Below, piece by piece: positions 10,467-23,152 of a DNA stretch of 64,000 bases. Position numbers and translations under genes: made by a program. The notes under the pieces are model-generated. The model had not been told where the DNA came from and made no database searches. It saw only the letters and a program-made list of their open reading frames with translations. Each line of letters begins with the position of its first letter. Within the stretch, counting starts at the first letter, position 1. The stretch is from the NCBI GenBank assembly GCA_949361645.1, contig OX442418.1, forward strand, positions 5,337,609 to 5,401,608. Reading direction: 5' to 3'. The stretch comes from Spongilla lacustris. Taxonomy: Eukaryota; Porifera; Demospongiae; Spongillida; Spongillidae.

Positions 10467-11235
10467 TCAAACACATACTCTAGATAGAATGGCCCTGGAG
10501 TTGGCTCTTATCAGGGTCAAGTTTAATCTGCCATAGATCATATTTGTAGTGACGGACTTAGGCTGCCCCAGTCGGGTGGCTAGTCTTCCGGCAAGTCTGG
10601 AGAGACTACGTTGAGCTTCAGGTCCCCAACTTCCATAGGACTCTACCACCAAAGGGATGCAAACCCAACCTAACTCTCCACATTTTGCATCATTACTGTG
10701 GTGCTTCCTCTGTTCTGCCTGCATTGCTGCTGAACTTGGTGTCACACACGCTACTTGGAGGGTATCTGAATTAAGCGGGGATGTGACACAAAGATCAATT
10801 GCAGCAGGCTTGCCCAACTCCCAGTTAGGGATGAGGACATCGGCAGGACGCGTTTGTCGAGCTTCATGACCCAGACTGCTTCCAGCTTCAAGCTGCGCAC
10901 CCAAGCCTGCACGCTGACAGAACTCGAAAAGGGTGTCTCGGATTCTGTTGTGGCGGGAAACCACATCGGAGCCATTTTTACATGACAGAGCATGGTGACC
11001 AAAGTGATCCAAAGAATGGGACATGCATTGGGGACAAAGCTGACCTTGACTCACAGGAAGGCCTAACCACCACTTAATGGCAACTTGAAACTCAGAGGGA
11101 TCAAGATGAAGGTTGAGCCTTGGGGAAGGTGTGACAGATAGCCAAGCTGAGGAGTGAGGCGAGGAAATTGAAAGTAATCGAGCCCTATCCGGCAGTGAAG
11201 CATTAGCAAATAGCTTGGTAAATTGCTGGTCCTCC
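10467..11235 (-). pseudogene. Retroelement C-terminus with restriction-like endonuclease (partial)
   Basis: An uninterrupted 256-codon frame that enters from the assembly gap at 11236. A region RARLLSISSPHSSAW precedes a CxxC...H...C cluster (CPQCMSHSLDHFGHHALSC), then RHNRIRD, then RPADV and IDLCV, the spacing of a PD-(D/E)xK nuclease. This layout is that of the C-terminal domain in retroelements with restriction-like endonucleases. The reverse transcriptase is not visible, being in or beyond the gap, so the class stays open and it is most likely a 5'-truncated copy. The piece shown has no internal stop. Confidence 0.75.
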
Positions 11236-11435
11236 NNNNNNNNNNNNNNNNNNNNNNNNNNNNNNNNNNNNNNNNNNNNNNNNNNNNNNNNNNNNNNNNN
11301 NNNNNNNNNNNNNNNNNNNNNNNNNNNNNNNNNNNNNNNNNNNNNNNNNNNNNNNNNNNNNNNNNNNNNNNNNNNNNNNNNNNNNNNNNNNNNNNNNNNN
11401 NNNNNNNNNNNNNNNNNNNNNNNNNNNNNNNNNNN
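11236..11435. other. Assembly gap (200 N)
   Basis: Exactly 200 N, a conventional placeholder; the true size is unknown. Reading frames across it are artefacts. Confidence 1.
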
Positions 11436-12229
11436 TCACACAGTATACTCACCAAAACACTTGAATCTCAGAAGTTGAAATCATGCAGGGCAATCCGTTT
11501 ATTGCTGCCTCCACATATCCAAAGCTACGATTGTGTATTATCGTTAATAATTCATCTGCAATTAACAGTTAACTAGTTGCAACGTACGCAATAACTGTAA
11601 CTTAATCCCAGATGACGCAAGGTATTACGTTATGACATTGTTTATGAATAAATTATGCGCGGTCTCTGAAGACCTGGTGAGGGAAGAATTGAAAGCCAGG
11701 CTGCAGAATTGGGGACGAATGGTCAAAGAGACGCTTAAATTGGTGATTCTCAACCTTACTACTGTTACTAGACAGAGCATGCTGACGGCACGGTGAGGAG
11801 TCAATATCATCTAGAGTACTAGTGATGGCATCAGCAGGTATCAGTGGAATGAGTGCATTGAAGAGGTTCACTGGAGTAAGCAGGTGGGACATGGACACTA
11901 ACTACTTACAGATTAAATGTAGGCTGCTGCTGAGTGGTGTGAAATGCTACGTAGATGTAGGCCAGCCCACTTCGTATTAATGCAGTAGATCTACATTGCA
12001 ATATAATTTATAATTATATATCATTTTAATAATTATTATTTCGAAAACAGTCCCAATTTTGATTACCCCCTCCCCCCCCCCCCCCCCCCCCCCCCCCCCG
12101 AAATCAAAACACTCCTGCTCCCCTAAGCTTACAAAGTTACAAAGTCTTTCCCAAGCGTATCAGAAAAAGGCTTTTTTTTTTTTTTTTTAGTGATCAGCGT
12201 ACATATGGGTCTGGGTACGAAATAGCTAC
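11436..12229. repeat. Non-coding stretch with C38 and T17 homopolymers
   Basis: 12072-12109 is 38 C in a row; 12172-12188 is 17 T. A minus frame at 11653-11898 (81 codons) has no motif I recognise. Confidence 0.7.
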
Positions 12230-12381
12230 TCCCCGGAAGTTCATTAACAATTAATCGCTCATTTGTTTATTCACCACACCCTCGCCTTTCCAGTTGTAGG
12301 CGTCTAGTGCCTGATTCGAACAGTTTCGGGCCTTCGGCTTGGGGAAGTATTGGCGCCGAAGTGTTATAGTACGTTGTTCTG
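12230..12381 (+). promoter_or_regulatory. Likely BABAM1 promoter
   Basis: An ETS-type site CCCCGGAAGT lies at 12231-12240, about 145 nt before the ATG, with no TATA box, as in many housekeeping promoters. Inference from position and motif only. Confidence 0.3.
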
Positions 12382-15300
12382 ATGGCCGATAGTCCAGGTA
12401 CGCAGCAGTGTATTCTATTTAATGCACATGTATACACCAGTGCTGCACTATAGACGCTAGGTCATCCAGCGGATTATACAGTTTCAAACACCAAGATGTT
12501 CACGCCGGCTGTCCTGAAAAAATCGTGAGTCCCGATTAGAACAGGCTGTGGTGGAGGGGTTACGTGTAAACAGAACGATATCGCCATTCTTAGTAAGTTT
12601 CCATAATGCAGCGGTCTACGAGCCAATGGGGTTTATAAAAACGAGTCTGAGTGGCACAATTTGTGAACCGTTGTAATATATATCTCATCAAGGCTTTGTA
12701 CGCTATATGACCAATCATTGTGCATAAGAATATGAGCACACAAGCAATGTTCCAAGCGTTAATTAGTATGCATCGGACACAGAGTTTGGTGCTGCACAGG
12801 AGAGAGAGAATTGTGTGTTTAACCTGGTTTTGTGTGCAAGCATTCGGGCCATTGTATTGAAATGCTACATCTAGAAGAGTGCATATGATATTCAAACATG
12901 CTTGATTTTGTTGTTGAGAATTGCCGTATACAATTAACAATTGCATGTACATTGCACATAGTGTCAGTGACGGGGCAGGTCAGGCTGCTTTTGCTGACAT
13001 GCCTCCTCATTGGTGTTGTACAGCCGCATGCGTTTCATACACGTACATGTTTGTCTAGGGACTTACATTACGTAGGGAATATGTATATGTATGTATTAGA
13101 TATAACATAGCTGGACGCTTGACTTTATGCCGTAAGTATTGGTACCCAAAAGACAACACATCAATTGTATTATCATACAGCTGAGTGCCCTATGGATTAA
13201 TAATTAGTAGAGCAGTTTAAGCTTTTATAGTTACAGAATGTCCGTGTGACGTGTTTAAAAAAAAATCACATCCAGTTGCACAATAATGTATTACTACAGT
13301 ACCAAAGTTCGCACTTACTTGCACACGAGTGTATTGCAAGTCAAGTGTGAGTCATATTTGAGCGCAATAAGTGATGGCGTGAGTCCTCAATGAACAACCG
13401 ATGTACAGCCTGCTTTACAAAGTTGGCGCATCGGTGCTTAAATGTACTTCCAAGCAATCACACATCATCGTCATTCAATATGTACACATGTAGTAACGAC
13501 ATGATGTGTTGCATCTACTTTGATGATTGGATACATGTAGAAACACTGCACCATGATTATGGTAAAGGGGTTAATGGACTTAAGCCGCCCGAAGGGTCCA
13601 GAGTGTGGGCACAATGGGGTTAAGGAACTTGCCCTTTGTTTGTTTGTTAGGCCACACCTACTACCTTACAGCAGACACGTAAATTACGCAATGCAAATTG
13701 GAGAGGTCTGGAGGCGCTACATACATGTATTGCCCGATAACCATACCTTTGCTCCGTCTAAATGTAGCTCTCATGGCAATGTTTTAAACAGGAGTGCCAT
13801 GTGTGGCACTGCTGCTCAAGGAGCACATGCACACTCATGTGTATGGAACATCATCTTGGCTCTGGGCACTACTAGGAACTTGGCAGCAATACTGGGCGGT
13901 TTTTAGTAGCTGTTTATACATAAACTGTAACTGTGTATACATGTATGTGCACGACCAAGCTGTATTAATTTGCTTCTGGGTGCTGTACCGTGTACATGTA
14001 CATGTACCATGAGTGGGTTAAGCACATCCAGGGATAACGTTTAAATAAATACACCCTCTGTAGTATAGGTACATTTGCAATAGTGTGTGTTGAGTGTGGT
14101 TGATGTTCATGTGCTTACATGTGTGAATGTGGCTCATTGAATTGGAATATTTTACATATATGTACGTGTACCAGCCTGTGTTGTGTTGCATAGATCATCT
14201 GCATCGACTTGGCTAAGGAGGTTGAAACCATGTCAGTGAAGTCGAAGGAGAAGTGAGTTTATTGTGTTGTACGTGTCCACATGCATACAAAAAAAATGTA
14301 CATGTACAATTACATGCACATGTGTTACGTTTTCAGTGATGAGTGTACATATTTGCCCCATGAATGCTGTACACATGTGTGTACACATGTGTATTGACAA
14401 GGTATTCAGGAGTGAGCTGTTTAGTAGTACATGCATGGTGGGTGTGAATTGTTGTATAACTATTTGTTTTGTGTCTTTAAAAATAAATGTGCATATGTAT
14501 GTACATGTAGAGGTTCATTTCGAAGCAGTCATACTGTACACTAGATACATGGTATGTTTATTTCGATTAGTTTTACCGAATGATGGTTGCAGTGTGTCAA
14601 TGCTTCTACACACAGTTTTCTGTATAATTCTTGTTCCAATTTATCAATTGCGTTTTTTGTAAGCCAACATTTACACAGATTATTCATGTGAGGTCTAAAT
14701 TGTGTAGTTTGATTACAGGACCCTTGCTAGTAATCATTGCTTGACACACTGGCACAGTTCATTGCTAGTATCGAAATACTATTGATCAATAGCATGCCCA
14801 TCTGCACGTATCACCCAGGAGTGATGCTGTTGATCATAACTGAAATACTGTTGCCTGTGGTAGAGCACATACATAGGTACCTTCAGATTAATATTTGCCT
14901 TTGTACATGTAAGTGCCTGAAATATATAATAATAAAGAACTACCATACATACATACTAATGATTGAGATTTCTCTCTCCCAAGAGGTGATGTCCCTCTGT
15001 TGGTGGTATGGAAAAATGCACTGGAGTTATTTGTGTGGAACAAGGTAGCTATGAACCCTGACCATGAATTTGCCCTAGTTGTTCTGACTAAAGGAGCTGA
15101 TTGGGTAAGTCTTGCAGTTATCTCTACATGTAAGCTGGTGGTGCTACGTGTAACTGTAACTGTGTACTTCCCACAGTTCTGTTCTTTCAGCAAGGACCCC
15201 AGCCTTGTATGCAGAGCTATCAACCAACTACAGGCAACAGATGAAAACTATGAGACATTTGGTTCGTACAATGTGCATGTACATTAGTGTAACATTATGT

Positions 15301-18300
15301 GTACATATTGTGCTGTTTACATGTACGTGCATAATTTGATATACATGTAGTTTTTAAACATATACATAGTTCTAACTGTGGTTAATCGCAGTTGAATAAA
15401 GTTAATTGTATGCCAGCTGATTTATTATCACTTATTGTTGACCTCTCCATGGCCCAGTCAATGGCCTCATCCCCTGCACCCCATGGTCTCTAGTATATAC
15501 ACATCCCCTGCACCCCATGGCCTCTAGTATATACACATCCCCCCTGCACCCCATGGCCTCTAGTATATACACATCCCCTGCACCCCATGGCCTCTAGTAT
15601 ATACACATCCCCCCTGCACCCCATGGCCTCTAGTATATACACATCCCCCCTGCACCCCATGGCCTCTAGTATATACACATCCCCTGCACCCCATGGCCTC
15701 TAGTATATACACATCCCCTGCACCCCATGGCCTCTAGTATATACACATCCCCTGCACCCCATGGCCTTTAGTTTATACACATCCCCTGCACCCCATGGCC
15801 TCTAGTATATACATATCCCCTGCACCCGTTGCCTACCCGGGTAGAATTTTAAACGAGAATGCGCTCGAAAGGACAGTGAAATGTGCGTGACATGGTGCGC
15901 ACAATCATGCGTGTTCTTGTGATGCATTGTGCACAATCACTCGGGTTTATAGCTGATTTCCACGCTGTTTCGCGCCGCGAGAACAGTTGCATGCAAGGTG
16001 TCATGTTGTTTTGTGTGGCATTAAGTGGCATATGAAATGCAATTGAAATATTTGTTTAGAAAGTTGAATCAGAAAGAATCTAATTGATCAACAAACAAGT
16101 GAAACAACGAATACACAGGGCAATGTTTGCACAAAGTGTCAGCTATTAGCAGTATCCTCCATTATTGTCACTAGTTAAACACACGGTTAGTGCAGCTGAT
16201 ATCGATGTTGATGCAGCTCTCTTAGATCTGAAGTGCATTCGGATATTTGTACTTGAGGTGTACTTTATAGGAGACACGTTGTATGCGCACCAGTGATACA
16301 TGTAAGCAGTGGAGAACTCGCTTATTTATAAATTACGCACTTACCAATTATAACCATTCGGTCTTGTTTGTTCTAAACAGCTATACTACACTGGCCCAAC
16401 ATTTTCATTTTCTAAGCAGAGCATACATTTATCCTGGCCACTGCTGTTTTCTTCTCCGCTAGGGTAGATTAAGGTATATTTACCAGGGGGGGGGGGGGGG
16501 GGGGGGGGGGGAGTGTTCGCCACCCTCCAAGGCTTACCTTACAGTTTTATCTCTCGGCACAAAATCAAAATACTACTACTTGGAGTCTGTGTTTATGGCC
16601 CACCATTTAAGTTCTGTCTACTATTTCAGTTCTTGGAAAATAATGATATAAGCTTAGCTATCCCATTTATGGTGGGATAAATACTGCACAATCGTTAGCA
16701 AGTTTGGTTGGTGACTGTGAGGTAGGTAATGATTTCCTGTGCAAAGTTACTTTATTCAAGGAGAGTGATCGTTCCTCTAAAACGTGTTGCTTTTTATTTT
16801 TTTAACCTGTTGCTGCTGTCACTCGTACGCAATATTGCTCTAATTCTTGCGTATTGCTTCATTCCACGAGGATCCATGTGAGATTGCGTAGAAATTTTTT
16901 CCAGGGTTGCCATTTTCAAGGTTGTGGCCATGTGTAGAGCCGCCAGGGTTGCATAAGATGGGTGACATACATGTACATGTGTATGTGTAATTAATCATCT
17001 GACCAGTATTTTGTACATACACAACTGTACATGTGTATTTGTATTGCTTTGGAAGCACTTCTTCTTGAAATGTATACATATACGTACATGTACAAAATTA
17101 CATGTGTACATGTACATGTACATGTGCTTTTGCAGCAGTAAGGCCTTAATTACATGTGTACATGTATGTACATGTACATGTACATGTACAGCCATGCATG
17201 TATTCATACAGACACTATTCATATCCACTTCTCTCTTTACTCATGTTACCTTTTTTCACTGCCATCACATGGTCCTTTGCAGAACTTGCTTCTCTGTACT
17301 CCAGCATGTAAGTTATTCATCAGTGATGTTTGTCTGCTGTACATGTATGTACATGTGCATGTACATTTGCACGTGTAAGTCAGCTACATGTACGTAGTCA
17401 TTGATTCTTGGGTGTACGCATTTATACATATTTAAGTGCTGTCCCCAGGCCCTATGTTTATATTATATTATGGGAGTGGAAAATAGGGCCTGATGTTCAC
17501 TGGCAAGGTCCTAGCATGTGTTTGCTAGCCATTACCAATAAATCTGGTACTTTTGTAATGAAAATCATTTTAGGGCCCGGGGGTGGGGGCGGGGTTGCTA
17601 AGCATGTTATAAGTGGACTCAACCAGTGGCATAGCTGTATGTATGGTAGGCACACAATGGCAGATGCAAAATTCAGAAAGCCCTGGGAGGGGGACACTCC
17701 TCCTACCTAGGGGACATGGGGAAGTGCTGTTAGCTCATCTGGGGCTCTGCCCCTGGATCGAAAGCTTTTTTGATGCATAAAACTACAAAAATGTTAATTA
17801 TTTCCATGGGTATGAAAGAACTGATTGTCTGTGAGCACAGATGGTTAAATCCCACTAGTGTAAAGATTTGTTGCCATTAGGAAACAAGTCAGAACCAAGT
17901 AAATGACAGCTGTAACAGTAACAGGTGTCTTATTGTGCGGAGTACTCTCTAATTAAATACAGAAGGGAATGTCGGAGTTGTTGCAATATGGTCTGGTACT
18001 TAAGGGCATGCTGATGGACTTCTTGCCATCTTTCCAATCCTACATGTACATTTGGATCGGTACTATTATTTGTTAATATTATTTATGACAGATTCCGATT
18101 CCATTTGTCTTGGGTGAAGTGTCAGTGACATTTTCGAAACTGATCTGCTTTTCATAGTTTATGTGCAACGATGCAAGATTGGCTAGACATTCTTACCCCA
18201 TTGATGACTTGATGTATGTTTTGTGACGTCGGAGAGCACTGGCACCTACTCCGCTTACATTCATGGGAATTTTTATTGCAAGAAAGTTGCAGCAGAATTA

Positions 18301-21300
18301 ATTCTAATATTGGTTACAATTCAGCATTACAATCCTGTATGGTGATGAAGGTAATTCTCATAACTGTCCATCGCATTAGTTCCAACCAGTTCCACAGATT
18401 CAGGAGATGGAAGGTCATCTTGGTATTGATTCCAGACAGGTTGATTGCTTTAAAATGCATTACAGAATGAGAGAGATGGTTATACATATAGTACAATGGC
18501 TAATATAGAACCAGGTATGATTGTTAATGATGAACTGAGACCATTCAGCCAAGTAAGAAGGTATGGTTCTTATATTTTGAATTAGTGCTGCACTCAGTAC
18601 AACTAGGTTCGTGCATGAGGTCGCTACTTTTATCTTCAGTGCTGTGCTGTACCGAGCTATAAGGGATGTGCTAGCTCTCAGGTTTCATACTCCAGCAGCA
18701 GTGAGTGCCACTGCTGCTGGCTTATACATTGTGTATATCGATGTCAGCTGTCCTTTGTGGAAGAGTTTGCTCCATTTACATGTACATGTAATAGCAGTTA
18801 ACTGCAACTCTTTTAACTTCCTTTACTGTTCATGTTGTACAGATGTCACATTTCATCGGTCAGTCCTGTATTTTACAATTTACACACATATACAGCTGGC
18901 AGTTCTCATTAATATGTGTAGATTGCACTGCAATAAATAATCAAGTGAATAATATTCATAGCCTGCCAAGCGGACTTTGCATCCCGTTTGCACCCCCTTG
19001 TCTACGGGCCTGGACTTATGTACGATGCCTGTAATGATGGCCTGGGATGACAATGCATGCACTACTTTGGAAAGAAAGCTCTCAAGGAATGGTTCTGAAA
19101 CTGAACTATCTTTCTGCACCCAACACACTTAGTCAAATGGAATATGATTACAAAACAAGCTTTTGCTATGCAGGAGTTTGGTGAATTAAATTTATTGTAC
19201 TGCGTTGTAACAATAAACGAATCATGCTCTTGTAAATCATTTCATGCTGTATGATTACATGTACATGTACATACAGTGCCAGTCAGAAAAGTTTCCCTAC
19301 GTTCTGCGTAGTTTAATTATCGTGGCGTAGAATCGTAGCGTGAGACCATAGCTAATGTATGCGTATAGAGTAGTGAAGTACGTGTAAACATTGAGCGCAT
19401 AGTTCAAGTAGTAGAATTTGGCCGCTTTGTCACGCGAATACAAGTACCAGCAGCTTTGAAAGAATGACGTACATTTCGCGCCATGTAATCATGGCAACGC
19501 TGGTATGCGTAGTCAGCATAAAGACGTATTGCGCTGTGCGCTGTATTCCGCTATCGTAGCACAATGATGTTGTACGCTTACTACTGTACATGCTTAGTGT
19601 ATCACCGTAGAAAAAGTACTCTACGGTCGGAAACTTTTCTGACTGGTACTATAGCATAGGTACAAGCATATACGTGTAGCAATGCGGGCCATCTGCTGAT
19701 GCATAACTTTGGATCTGGTTACGAAATTACTCACATTTTTCCAACTTGTGCAAGGTGCCGTGTTTCTAATCTTATTACCATTACCATTGATTATGCCCAA
19801 TGTACTTGCTGTAGCAGTGCTGAAAGTAAGCTGTATCACATCGTGAATTGCTATCTAATATTTGTTCGTAGCAACACAGTCATTATTGGATAGCGGCGGT
19901 TGTAATGCAGTACTGTTTAATCTAAATCTTATTCATTGATAGATACAATGCACTTGTTTCGGATTATTGATTGTTTTTAAAATCGTTTACCGATTGATCT
20001 GGTTTATTGCCATTGTTACCACTTGTCTTTGTTCAGAATCTTTGCCACTGTCTGCCGCTAATTTTTTGGGGTCGTTGCTGTTTTTTGCCATTGTTACATT
20101 GCCTTTGTCTGCCCCATTGCTCTAGATTGACATTGCCGCGGTTTGAATGTAATTGTAATGAACTCGCGATGTCCATTCAAGCTATACATTATTGTGATCA
20201 TTGTAGTGGCTGAATACTTTTAATATGTAGAAGTATATATCCACAGTTGGTATTAGGTGTTTAAGAATGTTAACAGTCTTTTTAAACTGGTGTATCTTCT
20301 ATTCACTAAAATTACGTACGCACTGTAATTTATCATGGTGTTTAGAACCTGATACAACTAGATATATTAATGTGCAATTGCTAATGAATCATACAGGGTG
20401 TTCCTAAATCAAGGAAAATTGTTTATAAATTGACCACAAACAGTTAATTATAATTGTTGCTAAATGCTCTAATAATGCAGGCTTAACTTTTGATGTAAAC
20501 AAAGTAAATGTTAATTTAATACTTAATTAAATTAACAAAACGAATTATACTTCCCTATAACACGTAATTTTAGAGGCATTCAAAGGCTCCCAACATTTTC
20601 TTGAATTTTAATAATAATAACTTGCCAAATTTATTTATAAATTGAAACCACTAAATCAAGATACAATGGCCCCTAAATCAAGTATAGTGCGAAAATCAAT
20701 AAATTAAGATTGAAATTTTGAATAACTTCTAAACGGAAGTAGTTAATTAAGAATTTTAACTAACCACCCACACTACATTTATTAACAATAATAATGTGAA
20801 TAGGGTGCCTCACTAAGGGGGGGGGGGGAGCATACTGTTGTGCACTTATTTGAATACACATATGAACTTATTATGTAATGCTATGTCACATGATGTAAAT
20901 TAGTGATGATTATTAAATTATATTTTCTGGTTGCATGATAGCTCGTCACAAGGGCCTTGAGACTTTTATCAATATTAAATTAAACCATTTCACCAGCATG
21001 TCTTCTTTTGCTGTTAGAACTTTTACAACAATTACCAGTTAATTAACTGCTTGTGGTTAATTTATAAACAATTTTCCTTGATTGAGGAATACCCTGTATA
21101 TGTGCATAGCAACTCTGCTAATCAACTTTGATAAGTATTTCAACACTGCTGTAGAATAATAATGTACAATATACAATATACATGTATTGCATGCACAGGT
21201 GTTAAATTACATGATATGTACTTTGTAATACCCATAAACGAATTCATCTTCTAAATAAAGACATTAGTCCTGCAATTTTGCATAATTCTTTCATTATGAG

Positions 21301-22476
21301 GATGATGGCCTTCATTGGCAAAACATGTGTGAAGAAAGCAGTCATACTTGTCTATACACGTGGCCAATTGCAAAGCAATGCATACTTGCAATGAAAATAT
21401 TCATCACCTTTTTAAAATTTGGCACAAGTAGCAAGCGCAATTATAGTGTTTGTTTATGGCAACAGCAAAATAAACTTTAATACAACAAACAAGTTAGTGT
21501 CTTTTGTGTGTCTTCACAATAGCTAAGCCATGATGACTGTTTTGACTTACATGTACATGTATGAAATTTCACTACTATATATGTTGGTATCAAAATGGTA
21601 TTCCAATATCTTGCTATATTGTATGCGTACACTTTATATTATAATTTGATTGTCTTGCTGCAGATATGAGCACTGTCCTCCTCCACCTGCAACTGATCCA
21701 CTTCTTCCACCTCCATACACCGTCAGAGCCCTTCTACTCTATTGCCGCTCAAACAGCCTTCCGGTATTTAAAGGAGATCCCACGGTATGGGAATGTTCAA
21801 ACAATACCTAAAAAGGGTTTTCAGTTTTTCCAATAACGTATGTATACATGTACAGTGTTGGTTAGTGGTTTAATAAATTACTTGTACATACAAAACAGTA
21901 CTGCAAGCGATGTAACATTACCATACTTTAATTGTACTGTACTTTCATTGCCTGTGTCATAGTCACCCTGCTGATTTTCTATTGTCTCCCAGGGTCATAA
22001 TGAGCTGCTTGCCTCACCATATTTCTTTCTGGATGTCCTGTATGCACACCAAGCACCTAGTGCACTGAACATGTGTGAGGTATGCCAATCCATCATCAAC
22101 ATACATGTATGGGATCTTACAAAACCAGGCTTGTGGCATTTTTATTTCAAACTTCAAGGGGGTTTTTACACATCAAAATGTGATTGTCCGTCAAAGAGTG
22201 AATATTTCTTTAACTGCATTTCAATGCTAACACTGTGGTGTAAAGTTACAAGAAGTATCATAGTGTCATAATTTATTAAGCTGTGTTTATTGTATTCTCA
22301 TTTCCTATTTCCAGCACATATTTTACATTCTTTCTGAACAGTACACTGGGCCAAAGGCACTTGTATTGGACTGGTCATTTAGTGTTACTAAACTTTTCAA
22401 TTTTTTTGCGAGTATGCTTGCTCACCCTCTGCAAAGACCAATACAGGACAAAATGGATTCAAAGTTGCAAGAATGA
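12382..22476 (+). CDS. BABAM1: BRISC and BRCA1-A complex member 1 (MERIT40/NBA1)
   Basis: Eight exons, 726 nt, 241 residues: 12382-12397, 12454-12524, 14194-14252, 14984-15104, 15177-15265, 21664-21784, 21993-22079, 22315-22476. All introns are GT-AG and every phase closes. Family matches in order: CPEKIIICIDLAKE (start of the von Willebrand A-like fold), NPDHEFALVVLTKGADW, PPPYTVRALLLYCR, SPYFFLDVLYAH, and LLAHPLQRP near the C-terminus. In other animals the protein scaffolds two K63-deubiquitinase assemblies, nuclear BRCA1-A and cytoplasmic BRISC, by holding BABAM2 and BRCC36. It is shorter than the human protein (329) because the acidic disordered N-terminus is nearly absent. The first exon (16 nt before a 56-nt intron) is the least certain part. 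A small exon could be hidden in the 6.4-kb fifth intron. It converges on the RNF213 gene. Confidence 0.92.
12525..14193 (+). other. BABAM1 intron 2
   Basis: 1.67 kb with several TACATGTA motifs; no other feature recognised. Confidence 0.6.
15471..15827 (+). repeat. 34/36-bp minisatellite, about 11 copies
   Basis: Unit CCCCTGCACCCCATGG plus CCTCTAGTATATACACAT. Length variants differ by two C (ATCCCC or ATCCCCCC). It lies in BABAM1 intron 5. Units are nearly identical except the tenth (TTTAGTTTATAC), so the array is young. Confidence 0.95.
15828..16485. other. BABAM1 intron 5, unremarkable part
   Basis: No gene, RNA or repeat recognised between the minisatellite and the G tract. Confidence 0.4.
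16486..16511. repeat. G26 homopolymer
   Basis: 26 consecutive G in BABAM1 intron 5. Confidence 0.95.
16965..17400. repeat. Cluster of (TACATG)n runs
   Basis: Repeated TACATGTACATGTACATG tracts, densest at 17085-17195 and 17335-17395. Open frames here (Cys, Met, Tyr, Val, His rich) are products of the repeat, not genes. Confidence 0.9.
17401..19271. other. BABAM1 intron 5, unremarkable part
   Basis: 17560-17770 is a G-rich patch ending CTCTGCCCCTGGA, possibly a MITE remnant. Otherwise nothing recognised. Confidence 0.4.
19274..19651. mobile_element. MITE of Tc1/mariner type
   Basis: 378 bp with about 24-bp inverted ends (CAGTGCCAGTCAGAAAAGTT at left, TAGTACCAGTCAGAAAAGTT read inward from the right) and TA on both sides. 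No transposase. A diverged relative lies inverted at 48.0-48.29 kb. Confidence 0.85.
20394..21096. mobile_element. MITE with CAGGGTGTTCC ends
   Basis: 703 bp flanked by TA (20392-20393 and 21097-21098). The terminal repeats are near-identical over about 55 bp (CAGGGTGTTCCTAAATCAAG versus CAGGGTATTCCTCAATCAAG). A G12 run lies at 20817-20828. No transposase. Tc1/mariner-type by TA duplication and end sequence. Confidence 0.9.
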
Positions 22477-23148
22477 CTAGAGTAGTATTAAGAACTTCTT
22501 TTTCCCACAAAGCTTGTTATATTATTGTGTCCATACAGTTATATGATGCTTCTTTTCGTTCTAAAATACATATACATGTACTACATGTATTTTACTTTTC
22601 CAATTATTGGAACTTGATGCTGCATATTGAAGGCAATTGCACCTATAAACGTACTGGGCCTACCAATTTCCAGTATTTATTCATACAACAACATGTATAT
22701 GTACGTCTACATGATTAACATGTATATGATACATCTGTACGTGTAGATAAACTGATGTATTGATGCATGTCCTTACAGGCCAGTGAGGCTTTCCTCCCAA
22801 GTACAGTATAAAAATGAGAACTTGACAGACCTAGTATTGTGGCTGAATTGTTAGGCAATGTGTTGGCAGCTCGTGGTTGCAAAATTGTATTCAATTTTAT
22901 CTTCTGAAACATACATGTATCCTGAAGCTTATCTACATGTATAAAAGTTTGTATGATTCAGATTCAAGTCAGTTTATTCCATCTGGAAATGCATTGCATG
23001 GAAACTATAAAGATGGACTTCAAGGTTTCTGATTTTCAAACTACATGAAACTATCCTGCACAAAAATATTCCTCAGTCATCAACCTTATGTTGATAGTAC
23101 AAATATGCCCCCAGGTTACTGCATGCAATAAAGCACCATTCCAATGCT
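22477..23148. other. Intergenic, after BABAM1
   Basis: 3' flank of BABAM1. No gene recognised; TACATGTA motifs present. Confidence 0.5.
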
Positions 23149-23152
23149 TTAA

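Noticed and set aside
10657..10869. Plus-strand frames across the endonuclease fragment
   Set aside because: Antisense shadows of the minus-strand frame, which has the motifs.
11063..11576. Several open frames spanning the N run
   Set aside because: They are translations of Ns; only the part outside 11236-11435 is real sequence.
15490..15678. Repeat protein with MYILEAMGCRGDV units
   Set aside because: Translation of the minisatellite.
17011..17397. 128-codon Cys/Met/Tyr/His-rich frame, toxin-like at first glance
   Set aside because: It is read through (TACATG)n repeats; no signal peptide or family pattern.
17408..17710. 100-codon plus frame with a poly-Gly stretch
   Set aside because: Lies in a G-rich repeat patch inside BABAM1 intron 5, with no motif or splice support.
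12382..22476. tRNA and rRNA genes were looked for throughout, especially in the long introns
   Set aside because: No cloverleaf or conserved rRNA segment was recognised anywhere in the window.
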